From positions 98,870,400-98,934,399 of the forward strand of contig CM043700.1 of the NCBI GenBank assembly GCA_023935145.1: 64,000 nt of DNA. The letters are read 5' to 3'. A program made the translations under genes and the position numbers. Every line of letters starts with the position of its first letter. Position 1 is the first letter of the stretch. The notes beneath the pieces were generated by a model that saw only the letters and a program-made list of their open reading frames with translations, made no database searches and was not told where the DNA came from. The stretch comes from Bretschneidera sinensis. Its lineage: Eukaryota > Streptophyta > Magnoliopsida > Brassicales > Akaniaceae. Shown here in pieces: positions 22,246 through 33,480 of the stretch.

Positions 22246-24256
22246 TCAACCGACTCCAATCCTAAGAAGTCCAAGGCAATGATTGAACTTATTTAGAGGT
22301 AAAACCTTAGTGCCTAAATCTGCAGGATTTTCTTCCGTGGCTACCTTGTCCACATAAATGCATCCTTCCGTAACAGTTTCCCGAATGAAATGATACCGAA
22401 CATCCATGTGCTTTGTCCTCTCATGGAACACTGGATTCTTACACAAGTACAATGCACTTTGGCTATTCGAATACACCACCACCTGCTCTTTCAGGACCTT
22501 CAACTCTTCCAACAACCCTTTGCACCACATAGCCTCCTTAATGGCTTCCGTTGCCGCTATGTACTCAACTTCGGTTGTTGAGAGTGCTACCACCGGCTGT
22601 AACTAAGCCTTCCAACTTATACAACATCCATTTAAGTTGAAGAAGTAGGAGGTAATTGATCTTCTTTTATCCCGATCTACTCTATAGTCCAAATCTGCAT
22701 AACCCTCAAGACAAATGGACTTACCCATCTTCTCATAAATTGGCCCTACTTCTGGGCTTCCCTTCGAATACCTCAGCAACCACTTCATCCCAAGTCAATG
22801 CTCCTTTATGGGATTACTCATAAACCTACTGAGGACACTTATTGCATGAGGAATATCAGGTCTAGTGCTTACCATGGTGAACATAACTGAACCAACCGCG
22901 CTAGAGTAAAGGACTTTTTCCATTTCCTTCTTCTCCGCCTCCGATCTCGGACAGTGATCACTGGAGAACTTAAAATGGCCAACAAGTGGAACTTTCACTG
23001 GTTTGCTATCTTCTATAGAGAACTTAGATGTCATTTTCTCTATGTAGGAAGTCTGAGAAATCTTCAATCTGTTTCTCTCCCTTTCCTGAATTATATTCAT
23101 CCCAAGGATCTTCTATACATGGACAAGATCCTTCATCTTAAACTCCGAACCGAGTTGAGACTTCAATTCTTCTATCCTCTCCCTACTGTTCCCAACCAAC
23201 AGCATATCATCGATATAGATGAGGATGATCACCACTTCCTCTACCTTGTGCCCTTTGTAATACAAGCACGAATCATAGTAGCTCCTCATGAAACCCAAGC
23301 TGGTTATAAAGGAATCGAACCTCTTCTTCCATTGCTGAGGTGATTGCTTCAGGCTATAGAGAGATTTCTTCAATTTGCACACCAACTCTCCCTGCCTTCT
23401 TTACTCATAGCCTTCGGGTTGCCTCATGTAGATGACTCATCAAGCTCTCTATGAAAGAACACTGTCTTCCATTTGCTCGATCTCCCAATCAAATTGGACC
23501 ACCATCGCCAATACTATCCGTATCATCTTGTATTTCACAACCGGTGAGAATATTACGGTGAAATCTATGTCTTCTCTTTGTGTGAACCCCTTCGCCACCA
23601 GCCTAGCTTTATATCGAACTTCATCCCCTGGAGTGTTTCCTTTTTTGATCTTGTAGATCCACCTACAGTCCACAACTCTCTGTTTTTCTGGTTTGGACAT
23701 CAATTCCTAAGAGTTGTTCTTCCTCAAAGAATCCATTTCTTCCTCCATAGCTAGCTGCCACTTTGGTGACTCCATACATTCCATGGCATCCATGTAAGTT
23801 TATGGTTCAACCTCTCCTTCTATCCAAGGAGCTGCTACATTAGCATCCACAAACCTATATCTCAAAGGTGGTCTGACTACCCTCCTTTCCCAGTCCCTTG
23901 TGAGCTGGTAGTCATTCTGACTTGCTACATCATCATCTTCTAGTTCAGCCTTCTCTTGAGTATCCTGAGCATGGCCTTCATTAATGGGCTTTACCTGGTC
24001 CGAACCCTCTTGCCTTCCTTGCTATACCTGAACTGAATTTTTCTTGATGCGATGCTCCATAAATTCTGAACTGGTTTACTCACTAGCCCCTGCAGGTTTA
24101 GTTTTCTCTAAATAGGGAAATAATAATTCATTAAAAATAACATACCTATTTATTATGAGTTTCATTCCTTTTGGTTCTAAGGACCACAACCTATACCCCT
24201 TAACCCCATCACCATACCCTAGAAATACACATTTTCTAGACCTTGGGTTAAGTTTA
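22246..24256 (-). pseudogene. A3 reverse transcriptase and RNase H, broken
   Basis: The RT frame passes through VDCRWIYKIKKGN, KARLVAKGFTQRE and the catalytic YIDDMLLVG (YIDD at 23206-23217), then LKISQTSYIEKM. RNase H ends with [27 protein letters not shown] and [14 protein letters not shown]. The usual Asp of YSDSQ is Asn here and the Glu context is TEVEY. The frame is split at 23703-23449, 23385-23113, 23100-22795, 22788-22603 and 22593-22246 by stops and small indels, including an altered stretch near 23410-23460. Confidence 0.9.
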
Positions 24257-25543
24257 TCATCCTTTTAATGTGCAAATACAGCACACCCAAAAATTCTTAA
24301 GGTTGCTTAACTCAGGGGGTTTTCCACTCCACATCTTCATGGGAGTCTTGAGCTCTAAAGCCCTAGAGGGTGATCTATTTACCAAGTATGCAGCAGTAGA
24401 CACAGCTTCCCCCCAAAAATATTTTGGTAAACCAGACCCAATTAACATGCACCTAACCTTTTCCATAAGGGTTCTATTCATCCTCTCAGCAACTCTATTT
24501 TGCTGAGGTGTTTTTACAACCGTTCTATGTCTTAAGATGCCATTTAACTCACAGAATTTATCAAAATCCTTATTGCAAAATTCTAAGCCATTATCAGTTC
24601 GTAAAGCCTTAACTACCCTACCCGTTTGAGTCTCCAGCAACTTTTTCCACACCACAAATTTATTCAAAGCATCTGATTTATTTTTAAGCAAATAAACTCA
24701 AACCTTTCTTGAATAATCATCAATTAAAGACAGAAAGTAAAAGTTACCTCCCTGTGTTGGTGTTCTTGCTAGTTCCCAGAGGTCCGAATGAATGTAGTCA
24801 AGAATGCCCTTAGACTTGTGCACTCCGGTGTTGAAGCTGACCCGGTGTTGCTTCTTAAGAACGCAACACTTGCAAAAATCCAATTTCTCTACTTTGTCAC
24901 CATCAAGTAGACCATTCTTACTGAGAACTTGCAGTCTCTTTTCGCTCATATGTCCCAAACGAGTGTGCCAAAGGGCTGCCTTATCCATCTCAGCCATCAA
25001 GCTTGCTGCTTGATCCTTGATTTCTGTCTTTCTGATCATCTCATAGAGTCCATCTTTTATTGCTGCTTTGATCACTATCAAAGATCCCTTGGTCACCTTG
25101 ATCTTTCATCCTTCTGCTTTGTATGAATACCCTATGGAATCCAACTGCCCCAATGAGATCAAACTCTTCTTCAAATCCGAAAGATACCTCACATTCCGCA
25201 ACAGTCTTATGACTCTATCAAACAACCTCAACTAGATGTCTCCTATCCCCCTCACTTGGCAAGAAGTGTCATTCCCCAAGAAAACCCTTCCATCATTGAT
25301 TTCCTTGAAATTCTTGAACCAATCCTTATGAGGGCACATGTGATAAGTGCACCCGGTATCCAAGATCCATTTTTTGCTGCATTGCCTCCTGCTCACACTT
25401 GAGCACACAACAAGAACATCATCATCTTACTGTTCTTCCTTGGCAACCGAAGCCTCTCTATTCTTGGTATGGCTTCTTCCCTCATCCTTCATCATCTTCT
25501 CGTAATCTTTCTTGAAGTGACCCTCTTTATTGTAGTAGAAGCA
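24257..25543 (-). pseudogene. A3 protease and integrase, broken
   Basis: The protease site near 25345 reads WILDTGCTYHM with D-T-G intact. The integrase zinc-binding motif (WHTRLGHM and FCKCCVLKKQ) lies at 24820-24990. Catalytic residues lie in HSDLWE, RTDNGLEF and PQQNRVAERMN, so the D-D-E triad is present. Stops occur near 24695, 25100 and 25255. The zinc knuckle upstream (near 25530) is partly lost: one Cys is Tyr and the final Cys is changed. Confidence 0.88.
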
Positions 25544-26251
25544 TCACTTCCCTCCAAACTTCGATTTGGAATGCAATCTTTCATGGCTCTTACCTCTTGA
25601 TTTCTCTAGGTAGTTGCCATAAATGCTACTACCATTCAGAGTTGCTAGCCTTCCTCTAACGAATAGCCCTTCTCCATTTGATGCTTCCCTTATCTTGGCT
25701 TTGAAATCATGAGCCCTTATAGCATTAATCACATTTTCCTTGGTTAGTGTATCTCTTCCATATTCAATTGCATTAATTAAACTTTCAAAACAATCATGAA
25801 GAGAATTTAACAAAATAACAGCCAATTGTTCATCCGAGAACTTTATACTACAACTAGCCAAATCTTGAACTAGTTTGTTAAGCATATCAAAATTATCTTG
25901 CAACTCTTTATTAGGATCCATTTTAAAAGCAAATATTCTTTTAAGAAGATAAATTTTATTAGGGAGATTTTTGGTAAGAAACAACTGATCTAGTTTCTTC
26001 CATATGACAGCTGGATCTTCTAAGTCTCCGCACTCTCTTGTGACACCATCCGACATGTGCAAGAAAATGGTGTTGTGTGTCATCTTCTTTATCTCAATCC
26101 GCTGGTCCTCCGTGATACTTGCTCGAAAAGTATCATTTTCTCCAATAGCCAAGTCCATCTTCTGTTGCATAAGAACGGCCTTGATCTTCCGCTTCCAAAG
26201 GGCAAAGTCTTCCTTTCCATCAAACTTCTCAACAATGAAATTTGAAGCCAT
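25544..26251 (-). pseudogene. A3 gag, long intact stretch
   Basis: ATG 26251 (MASNF) opens 235 codons without a stop, the longest undamaged gag segment of family A here. It holds the capsid domain with the LWKRKIKAVL start and the motif LNSLHDCFESLINAIEYGRD. The frame ends at HSKSKFGGK, just before the nucleocapsid knuckle, at a stop near 25541. The missing knuckle means no functional nucleocapsid. Confidence 0.9.
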
Positions 26252-26444
26252 CTTGCGGAGAAAATCTCAGATTTATGCAACACCCACAATTGCTTTCCAA
26301 CTTCTTCTAAACCTCAAGAACACGATCTGATCTTGATCTTTACTCCGTTCTTGAATCACCCAAGAAGTTGATATTTGATTCTTGGAGTTTTGACTCCGTC
26401 ACCTTCTGTTCCAGCTTCCATATCCGCTGTCCAAAGCTCCTCTG

Positions 26445-26457
26445 GCTCTGATACCAT
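26445..26457 (-). other. Primer binding site of A3
   Basis: The complement 'gctctgataccat' directly precedes the LTR boundary 'tgttgg' at 26458. It matches the initiator-Met-tRNA primer site perfectly on the - strand. Confidence 0.92.
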
Positions 26458-27290
26458 TGTTGGAAATCACCTTGGAGATGCCCAGGTGGTGATCTTCCAA
26501 ACACTCAAGTCTAGAATGACTTGTAAAGATGAATCGAAAACAGAAACAGAAATCAAAGAAAGGAAAGGATACAACAATTGTTATCGAGGTTCGGCAATAG
26601 CCTACGTCCCCGTGAGTTCCTCTGAACTCTCTGAACTAAATCAATGGTTCTTTACAAATACAACAACCCTCTCCAAGAAACTCAAGTTCTTGAAGAACCA
26701 AAGAAGAAGAAGTAAAAGAAAGTGATAAGAACTAACCTTGGAATTTTTCCAAGAAAATTCCCCTTACAAGCCCTTGAATCCCCTTTCTATTCTACTCTCT
26801 CTTTCTAAACAACTAGCCTTTACAATGAGTCTCTCTTGTTTTGTGTCTTTACACTCTTACAATTGATCACACTTTCAATCACAAGTTATTCCTCACACTT
26901 ATGGAGATTGAAGCTAGGTGACCCTTTATATAGTGCATAAACTTTTTGACCCATCTTGAGGATCAATATCCACCCTTAGATCTTAATGACTAATCAACCT
27001 TAGCCTTCAATCAATTCTAAGTGATCCTGTGCATTTTGTTCATGCCTTACGCACCATTTGAAATGCTTAAATATAAGCATCAGGTGTGCCTTGTGTTGAG
27101 GCTTGGATTGGGCTGGGCCGTGGCGCGGACCAGGGCACCCTCTTCATCTTTTCTGGGCGCCACGGCGTGGGGGAGGCTGAGCTGCGGCGCACACATCCTC
27201 CAGGTCTTCTCCTTTGCTGGTGGCTGTGGCACACAGCTTGACCTGATGATGAATTTCAACTCCCGTTTAATCTTTAGACAAATACCATAT
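26458..27290 (-). repeat. 5' LTR of A3 (about 833 bp)
   Basis: It matches the left LTR apart from the small expansion there. A TATA box on the - strand lies at 26924-26934 ('gcactatataaag' region). The outer end reads 'aataccatat', where the partner reads 'aatactaaca', so the terminus is mutated or trimmed and the exact end lies between 27286 and 27290. Confidence 0.9.
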
Positions 27291-27689
27291 GTAGAACAAT
27301 GGGTAAATGTGTAAATACTTATTATTTTTGTAAAACCTTTTTTTTTAGCTATATCCGTATATGTTTTAAGGGTTCCACATGAATTATATGATATACATGA
27401 AAATCTAATTACGTATATGTTTCCGGTTATCAATTGATATTCAATGTAATAAATTAATAATATTATTGTATCTTAATTACATTATAATTTATTGTATAAT
27501 TTTTATTTTACAAAAATGACCATTAGATTTAATATTATATTCATATAGATTATGCACATGAGCTTTCAACATCATCATAAATGCTAAAAAATTCTCTTAT
27601 TAGTTATTAACTTATCAAATTATTTACATTTATATTTTCTATATATAATTTTGATTTGTATTCAATCAAATCATAATTAGTTAAATATA
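27291..27689. other. AT-rich spacer, nothing recognised
   Basis: No ORF of note and no repeat. Very high A/T. Confidence 0.5.
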
Positions 27690-28002
27690 TTAAAATGAGC
27701 ATGGTAATCTAAATTCAAAGAAGAGTTCAAACGATTTTCTAAAAAATTGGAGGAAAAAAGTAAAAAAATAAAACAAATCTGATGAGTCATATTGAGTTTG
27801 CTCAAAAACTTGAAAATGCTTGAATCGAACCCAAAACGACCCGAGACTTGAAACGACCTGAAATTGATACAACCCAAACCCGACCCAACCCAAGATGACA
27901 CTCGACCCGATACGATCTGAACCCGACCCAACCTGACCTCTGACTCACAATGACCCGTGACCCAAATTGACCCGAACCCGAATGACCCGATTGCCACCTC
28001 TA
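27690..28002. mobile_element. Possible terminal region of a hAT-like element
   Basis: From 27830 the sequence is built of 'cccgaaccc' and 'gacccgaatgacccg' words and ends 'gattgccacctcta' at 28002. Its complement, 'tagaggtggcaatcggg', is a start seen in many plant hAT-related non-autonomous elements. I could not find the opposite end or an 8-bp duplication. Confidence 0.35.
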
Positions 28003-28099
28003 AGTGTGCATGTGTGTGCACGGTGTGTGTGAGTTCAAATTGAAGCTAATTTAATGAACTTTGATAAATTAAACTCAAAGATTAAACTAAGGTATTTTT

Positions 28100-29205
28100 A
28101 AAAAAATAACTAGTAATATCTTCAAGGTGGTTTAAACACATAAATCATATTACCAATATGATTTATAAACAAAAGAGATTTGATTATCCTTTATAGTTAA
28201 AGAAAATTCACATGTGTAGGGATTATTCTCAGAAATCCCTGTGCTCTTGTGGACACAAAGAAATTGGAAAAAATGTTTTAATCGAAGATTAGAAGAAAAA
28301 AAATGGGTGACCGAAAGTGATGAAGAACTCTCACTAGTTTTTCTTTTGTGTTTCTCTCTAAATTTTCTCCCCAAACTCTCTCTAAACTTTCTCTCTTCTT
28401 TGTATTACTTTGGCTTAGTGTTGTTGTTCTTTGTTTCAAGAAATGGGGGCTATTTGTAGGAGGGTAAAGGCTTGCCAAAAAAATAAAATAATGGGTGAAT
28501 AGGAAGGTGTATAGTTGGATATGATAATGGATATAAGTGGACCGTAACTTTTGAGGTGGTAGGTGTATTTAATAATAAAAATGGAAAAGAGAATTTTTGT
28601 TTTTTTAGGAGGTGGCATTAAAGGAAGGAAGATGCCATTTGTTGTGGAGAAAAAATAAAATAAAAAATTAGCAAGTGGGAGAATACATCTTTGGCCATTA
28701 ATAATGGGGTATGGTGAAGTGTATTTAATAATGCAAAAAAAAAGAGAGAATATTTTCTTTTTAGGAGATTTTCTTGGGAGGTGGAAGATGCCTTTTTTTT
28801 TGTACAAATGAGAGAAGTTGTTTTGAAAATTTAAACCAATCAAAAGTGCCAAGTAGAGGGTAAAATTGAAAGTTCACCCTTGAAATTAGAAGTCTTATTG
28901 GGCTTGAAATGTGAGCCAAAAGTGTTTAGGTTTAGGAGAGATCTATGAGCTTTAGTGAGTTTTGGATTGGACCAAAATAAAATTGAAGACTTTGGTTTTG
29001 GATTGATTGAATCAAATAAGACCTAATGGATTTAAACCCAAAATGGATTTAATGGATTGAACAAAAGACTTGTAATTGGTTATACTCTTCAATTAAAATC
29101 AAACTTCCTCGTTTATCAAGTCCGAGCATACTAGGATAAAAAATTCGTCATCGGAACCCACATGTGGCTTGTTCAAAATTTTTGGAATGAAAATGGGTGT
29201 CTACA
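28100..29205 (+). repeat. Possible solo LTR or LTR remnant (Gypsy Tat/Ogre-like)
   Basis: The stretch ends 'gaaaatgggtgtctaca' at 29205, an ending I associate with LTRs of large plant Gypsy elements. It contains leader-like pyrimidine-rich sequence (28340-28410). The start and target duplication were not found. Inside, 'gtgtatttaataat' plus following sequence occurs at 28563 and 28720, a direct duplication with spacing near 157 bp. A perfect 11-bp-arm hairpin lies at 28141-28165. Confidence 0.35.
28141..28165. repeat. Perfect short palindrome
   Basis: 'taaatcatatt' and 'aatatgattta' are perfect inverted arms around 'acc'. No function is evident. Confidence 0.85.
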
Positions 29206-29617
29206 GGTGCTTTTTAGTGACCAAAATTAAACGATGACGCTTTAAAGCGTGAGAACATAGGTCAAATGTAATGCGGGGAAGCTTGTCATGGTGCCAAAAA
29301 TTACACTACGGTGCTTGAAAGCACCATAAATAGAAATTAAATTATGGTGCTTGAAAGCGTCATAAATAGCTGACTACACTAGAACATGAAACTATATAGT
29401 GATTCTTTGAAGCACCAGATATTAAGAGATCGATGCTTTAAAGCACTGTATACCATATAATGGCGCTTACCCACCGCGCTGATATATAAATATTGTCACC
29501 ACATTCAACGAAGCATTGTACAATGTTTCATCAAAGCGTCGAAAACCCATTTTGCGGCGCTTCAAGGGCCATCGGACGTAAAAAAAAACGCTATTATTCA
29601 TTTGTTTTTCTGTAGTG
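29206..29617. mobile_element. CACTA-like non-autonomous DNA transposon remnant
   Basis: The right end 'gtttttctgtagtg' (29604-29617) is the complement of 'cactacagaaaaac', a CACTA-type terminus. Inside are many subterminal words built on 'gctttaaagc', such as 'gacgctttaaagcgtg', 'ggtgcttgaaagcacc' and 'tgctttaaagcact', the repeat style of En/Spm elements. The left end is unclear: 'ctacaggtgctttttagtg' at 29201 keeps 'ctacag' but not the leading CA. There is no transposase, so it is a deletion derivative or MITE. Confidence 0.5.
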
Positions 29618-30060
29618 CCTTTCCTCATCGTTTTACCACTATGGGTTTTCTCTCATTGCATAACTATGACATACTTTGTAAACCTTTTCAAAGATAACTC
29701 TTTTTTCATAAGGTTAGCTACCATTTTATCTAATGAGATTGACTATAAGCTCACATCTCCACTATATCTTTCATGTAGTAATAATGCACGTCAAAGTGTT
29801 TTCCCTTGGAACTACTTGCTCCACTTTTTTATCAATGAGATGACAAACTTGTTATCACAAAACAGAATGATCACTTTACGTGGTATACAAATCTTTAGAC
29901 TTTCCATAAATCTCTTTAACCATATTGTTGTGGTAATGGTAGTGCTACATTCAACATACTCAACTTCCATACTATATTTTGGAACATACCTTTGTTTTTT
30001 TGCTTCCCCACGAAATTGTTGTTCCACTAAAAGTTTTAAACATAAGAATTCAATTGAATT
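29618..30060 (-). pseudogene. Fragment of a Copia RNase H domain
   Basis: The frame 30027-29812 reads through SMEVEYVECSTT, TIWLKRFMESLKI and FCDNKFVISLIKK, matching the Copia RNase H Glu motif (normally EAEY) and the downstream CDNKSA motif. Continuing past a stop, KHFDVHYYYMKDIVE matches the usual C-terminal motif. No LTR or other pol domain adjoins it, so this is an isolated scrap from a family different from A, B and C5. Confidence 0.75.
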
Positions 30061-30772
30061 CTAAAATTTAATAAAAAAATAAACATAAAATTCATTTTCG
30101 TTTGGTTCTAAATGGAGTGTAATAGAATTTTTTAAAATTAAAATAAACTAATAGAATTAAGAGGAATATAAAATATGAGGCTTGGGCATCCTTAATTGCA
30201 TCTCCTTATATTGAAATAATAATTGTTGAACCCAATCACACATTCACACATATTACAAACTCAGCTCAAAATATTTGCATCCATGTGTAAGTGGAATTGA
30301 AGAGTAGGCTTTGCAACTTTTTGTAAGAGCAAAGGTTCATCACTTAAAAAGTAGTAACTTAACTTGCTTTTGAAATTATTAGGTTTTACATATATACCAA
30401 AAAAAATTCATTGCATTATCATTTAAAAAAAAATTCACTGTGTTATCAATTAAAAAGTAGTAATTCAACTTGCTTTTGAAATCATTAGGTTTTACAGATA
30501 TTCCAAAAAAAAAAAAATCATTACCTTGTCAACACAGGATATAGATCATAACAAGTAACTATTGTGGTGTTTTTGATAGATGAAGATGATTTTCATTGCA
30601 AGATAAATTAACACCATATTTCTTGCATAAACAAGCATAAGTAATGAAAACTATGACTAACCCTTTTAGAATATAACACTTTTAATATGGGACAACAAAT
30701 CTACCATCCCCTACCCATACACTTAATTAATCCTCTAGTGTTTATTTCATATTTACTTCAAATTCTACAAGA
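30061..30772. repeat. AT-rich spacer with a ~106-bp direct duplication
   Basis: 'aaaaagtagtaactt...' at about 30346 and 'aaaaagtagtaattc...' at about 30452 start two copies of roughly 95 bp, each ending in an A-run. The A-runs make template slippage or retroposition plausible. A 'gaattcaattgaattc' palindrome lies near 30046. No gene. Confidence 0.6.
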
Positions 30773-32229
30773 CTATGTACTGTCTACCAACCTAGGCTTG
30801 AGAGTCACCATCAATCCATTCTTCTTGTTGAGTGTGGTTGTCACTTTTAGAACAACATTATGACCTTCAACTACCTTAACTGAATACCTCAGCATGATTG
30901 AAGCAGCCACCATTTTCATCTGAATGTAAGCAAATTTCTTACCTATACACAATCTTGGACCAGCATTAAACACAACATATTTGAATTGATTTTCACTCAC
31001 AAACTGCCCTTCTTTGATCCATATTTTTGGCTTGAATTCCAGGCAATCTTTACCCCATATTGATTCCGTTATATTTATGGAGAAAATTGAGTAATGAACC
31101 CTGAGAAGCCTTTTTAATTCTGGCTCCATCAAGAAAAACATCATCCTCTACTGCTTGTTTCATTTCAAGTGGCATAGATGAGTAGAGCCTAAGGGATTAA
31201 GATAATGCTGCTTGGAGATAAACCATGTTCTTTAACTCTTCAACTGTGAAAACTACTTTAGTTTCAGTTTTATTACTTTTGCACCAGCTTAAGATTTCTT
31301 TGATTTATTCAAGAATTCTGCTTTCCACTTCTGGATTTTTGTGTACTAGCCAGAAAAACCATGCCAATGCCACGAAAGTTGTGTCACGCCTTGCTATGAT
31401 AAAACTTACACAGAAATCTCTGAAAAACTTATCTGGTAAATACTTATTGTTGCCTTTTTCATTGTTTCCAATGTGTATAAGCCTCGATAAGAGATCATAT
31501 TGATCATTCAAGTGACCAAACTTGTTTAGTTTGTTCCTCTTGTCTCTGACTGTCTTGTCAGCAAAGTCATGCACAATTTTAATTGCTTCTTTAAGCCTCT
31601 TTTCATATCCTAGGCCAAAAAACTTTATGGGTTTCCACACAAAAGGTGGTATCATGAATGTGAGCAAAGTGAACTTCAGGTAAATCAAGGGCTAAAGATC
31701 TTGGATCAACCCCAAATGCTGCAGTGAAAATGTTATCAAATGTGAATCGAATAAGAACTTTTTGCAGATTAAAACTCTCCCCTGAACTTACCAGCTTTTC
31801 TGTTAGCTTCAATAGCTTCTGATGCACTAGGTCTTGGATTGTTTGAAGGGAGTGAACCGAAAACCTGTTTAAATGCATCTCGGTTTTCGCCATCAGTCTT
31901 TGTTCCTTCTGTACTTCAGCATCAACATTGAAAATACCATTTCCAAAAAGATCACAGAACCTCTCTCTGTAGTACTTTCCTTTAGGGAAGTTCTTGAAAT
32001 TTGCTTTAAGCATATACTCGATGTTTGAAGTAACAACTATTGTGATTCTATAAGATCCTCCCATCCACACTCCCCTGTAGTGGAATGGTCCTCTTGCTTT
32101 GATCAAAGCCATGGTGGGCCAATCATGCATGTTATTCAGGTGGAGGAAAAGTGATGGCAAAATTCCCAACATTGGCCATGACATTGGACCCTTGTTGGTG
32201 ATTCTCTCGTTTACAATATTATAAAGCAT
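30773..32229 (-). pseudogene. Cytochrome P450, CYP86 family-like, broken
   Basis: CYP86 enzymes are endoplasmic-reticulum omega-hydroxylases of fatty acids used for cutin and suberin. The first readable segment (32229-31650) has the N-terminal motif GPMSWPMLGILPSL and the FPKGKYYRERF motif. The frame shifts near 31650. The next segment has the I-helix ARRDTT (normally AGRDTT/S) at about 31375. A stop at 31303 follows, and a TAA at 31197-31199 replaces the Glu of the K-helix ExxR (read LS-stop-SLRLY). The frame shifts again near 31100. The heme loop FNAGPRLCIG with its Cys ligand is intact near 30960, and the C-terminus ends VDST-stop. The membrane anchor is not legible. CYP86C is my best guess at subfamily. 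Confidence 0.88.
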
Positions 32230-32540
32230 GAAGAATGAGGGGATTATTTGTTTGTGAATTATGACTATTAAATCAATGAAATTAAAGAAGGTGAAGGAAT
32301 TAATGATGGCACCAACTTCATTGACTTTATGAGTAAGGGTAGACTAGCTATTGTTTTGTATTAAACAAATCCTAGACTTAAAGAATAAATGAACTCACTT
32401 TCATGTGTTTAGTGTTGCTTATTTTAGTTATCTGATTGCTATTGTATTCCAATTTGTAATTACAAAGGCAGTTGTAATGTGGTTGAGGGACCTATTTCAA
32501 GAAAGAGAGAAAAAAAAGATATCTATACAGATGTAAAGGT
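32230..32540. other. Former 5' flank of the P450 pseudogene
   Basis: An ATG at about 32312 (- strand) begins a hydrophobic frame that stops after about 17 codons, perhaps the lost N-terminal anchor. I see no clear TATA box or other element. Confidence 0.35.
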
Positions 32541-32650
32541 AATTCATGCAATCCGAGCATCTTAGCTTAGTTACCTTCAGGTTTTTCATATAAGAGATTC
32601 GGGTTCAATCCCCTCTTGTTAATATATCAAAAAAAAAGCAATTCATGTAA
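32541..32650 (+). mobile_element. Short tRNA-derived SINE with target duplication
   Basis: The body is 32552-32639 (88 bp). The A-box-like 'cttagcttagtta' is at 32561-32573 and the B-box 'gggttcaatcc' at 32601-32611, a spacing that suits RNA polymerase III. The element ends in 'atcaaaaaaaaag'. It is flanked by 'aattcatgcaa' (32541-32551) and 'aattcatgtaa' (32640-32650), an 11-bp duplication with one mismatch. This combination is diagnostic of a SINE; it would have moved with LINE help. Confidence 0.8.
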
Positions 32651-33153
32651 ATTTGTAATGTACATATGGATTGGCATTTATATGCTATTTGTAATCATTG
32701 TAGCCATGAGAACTGATAAGTTAATTGTCTTTATGAGTGATGTATTAGCCTATTCGGGTAAAAATATGGTTGCATTATATTTTGTGAAATTGAATCATTT
32801 TTGGTTTTATTTTCAGCAGAAACAATTTGAAAGACGTCGAAGAAACTGTTTATTTTTCTCTGATGAGTTCTAATTAGTAACCTAATTCATGCATTCTGTT
32901 GCACTTTTTTCCCTGCTATGTTAAGATATTGGATATTGGAAAGAAAAATTTAAGTTCAGTTGTTCATGACTATCACATATTGATGGCTAAAAATTTATGC
33001 TTTCTCTATATGAGAGAGGGTACTCTTGTCATGTGACAGGCGAAATAAATATTTAGAAATTTTATTAGTAATAATATTTCTAATAATTCAGAAAATATGC
33101 CTAGAATCTTGTATTAGGCTGAAAATAATTTTGGCAACTACATTTCCAAATTT
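32651..33153. other. AT-rich spacer
   Basis: A short open frame on the + strand (32616-32873) is hydrophobic and resembles nothing I know; I regard it as chance. No other signal. Confidence 0.4.
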
Positions 33154-33161
33154 CACACACA

Positions 33162-33208
<47 letters not shown>
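33154..33208 (+). repeat. (AC)n microsatellite with a short TA interruption
   Basis: 'cacacacacatatatata' followed by 19 AC units. Simple repeat, no function implied. Confidence 0.97.
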
Positions 33209-33210
<2 letters not shown>

Positions 33211-33239
33211 TGATTATTCACAATCTATAGTTTCTACTA

Positions 33240-33480
33240 ACCAATAAGGCGACCCATTTCGTAACCTATATATAAAGGCGTTTGTTAGGGTTTGGATGAA
33301 AAAATTCACATACAACTTTTTGTATTCTTCATCTTTAATAGTGAATTTCTCTATTCTCGTCCGTGGACTTTGGCCTAACCAACCGCACCACATTGTTTTT
33401 ATTTTTTTATTTTTGTGTGATTGTTTTGATTATTGTTTCGTTATTTTTTTAGTTATCTACTTATCTTTATCGGTACAACA
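33240..33480 (+). repeat. 3' half of a Copia-type LTR
   Basis: TATA box 'ctatatataaagg' near 33268. About 90 bp later is the leader-like 'cgtccgtggactttggcc', a hallmark of R/U5 in plant Copia LTRs. The block ends 'ggtacaaca' at 33480. No primer site or internal region follows, so this is a remnant or truncated solo LTR. Confidence 0.5.

Larger units (their letters stand above)
21268..27290 (-). mobile_element. Copia LTR retrotransposon A3, both LTRs present, coding broken
   Basis: This full-length family-A copy lies on the - strand with LTRs at 21268-22164 and 26458-27290, a primer site at 26445 and all pol domains. The LTRs differ by about 5 percent over the 340 bp I compared, so it is younger than A1. 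The left LTR has a small internal expansion. The flanks ('aattc' left, nothing matching right) give no target duplication, and the last bases of the right LTR are altered. Its protease DTG, integrase and RT YIDD motifs are intact, although several stops and shifts break the frame. Confidence 0.93.

Noticed and set aside
32616..32873. Hydrophobic 85-codon frame downstream of the SINE
   Set aside because: It overlaps the SINE A-tail, is AT-driven and resembles no known protein.
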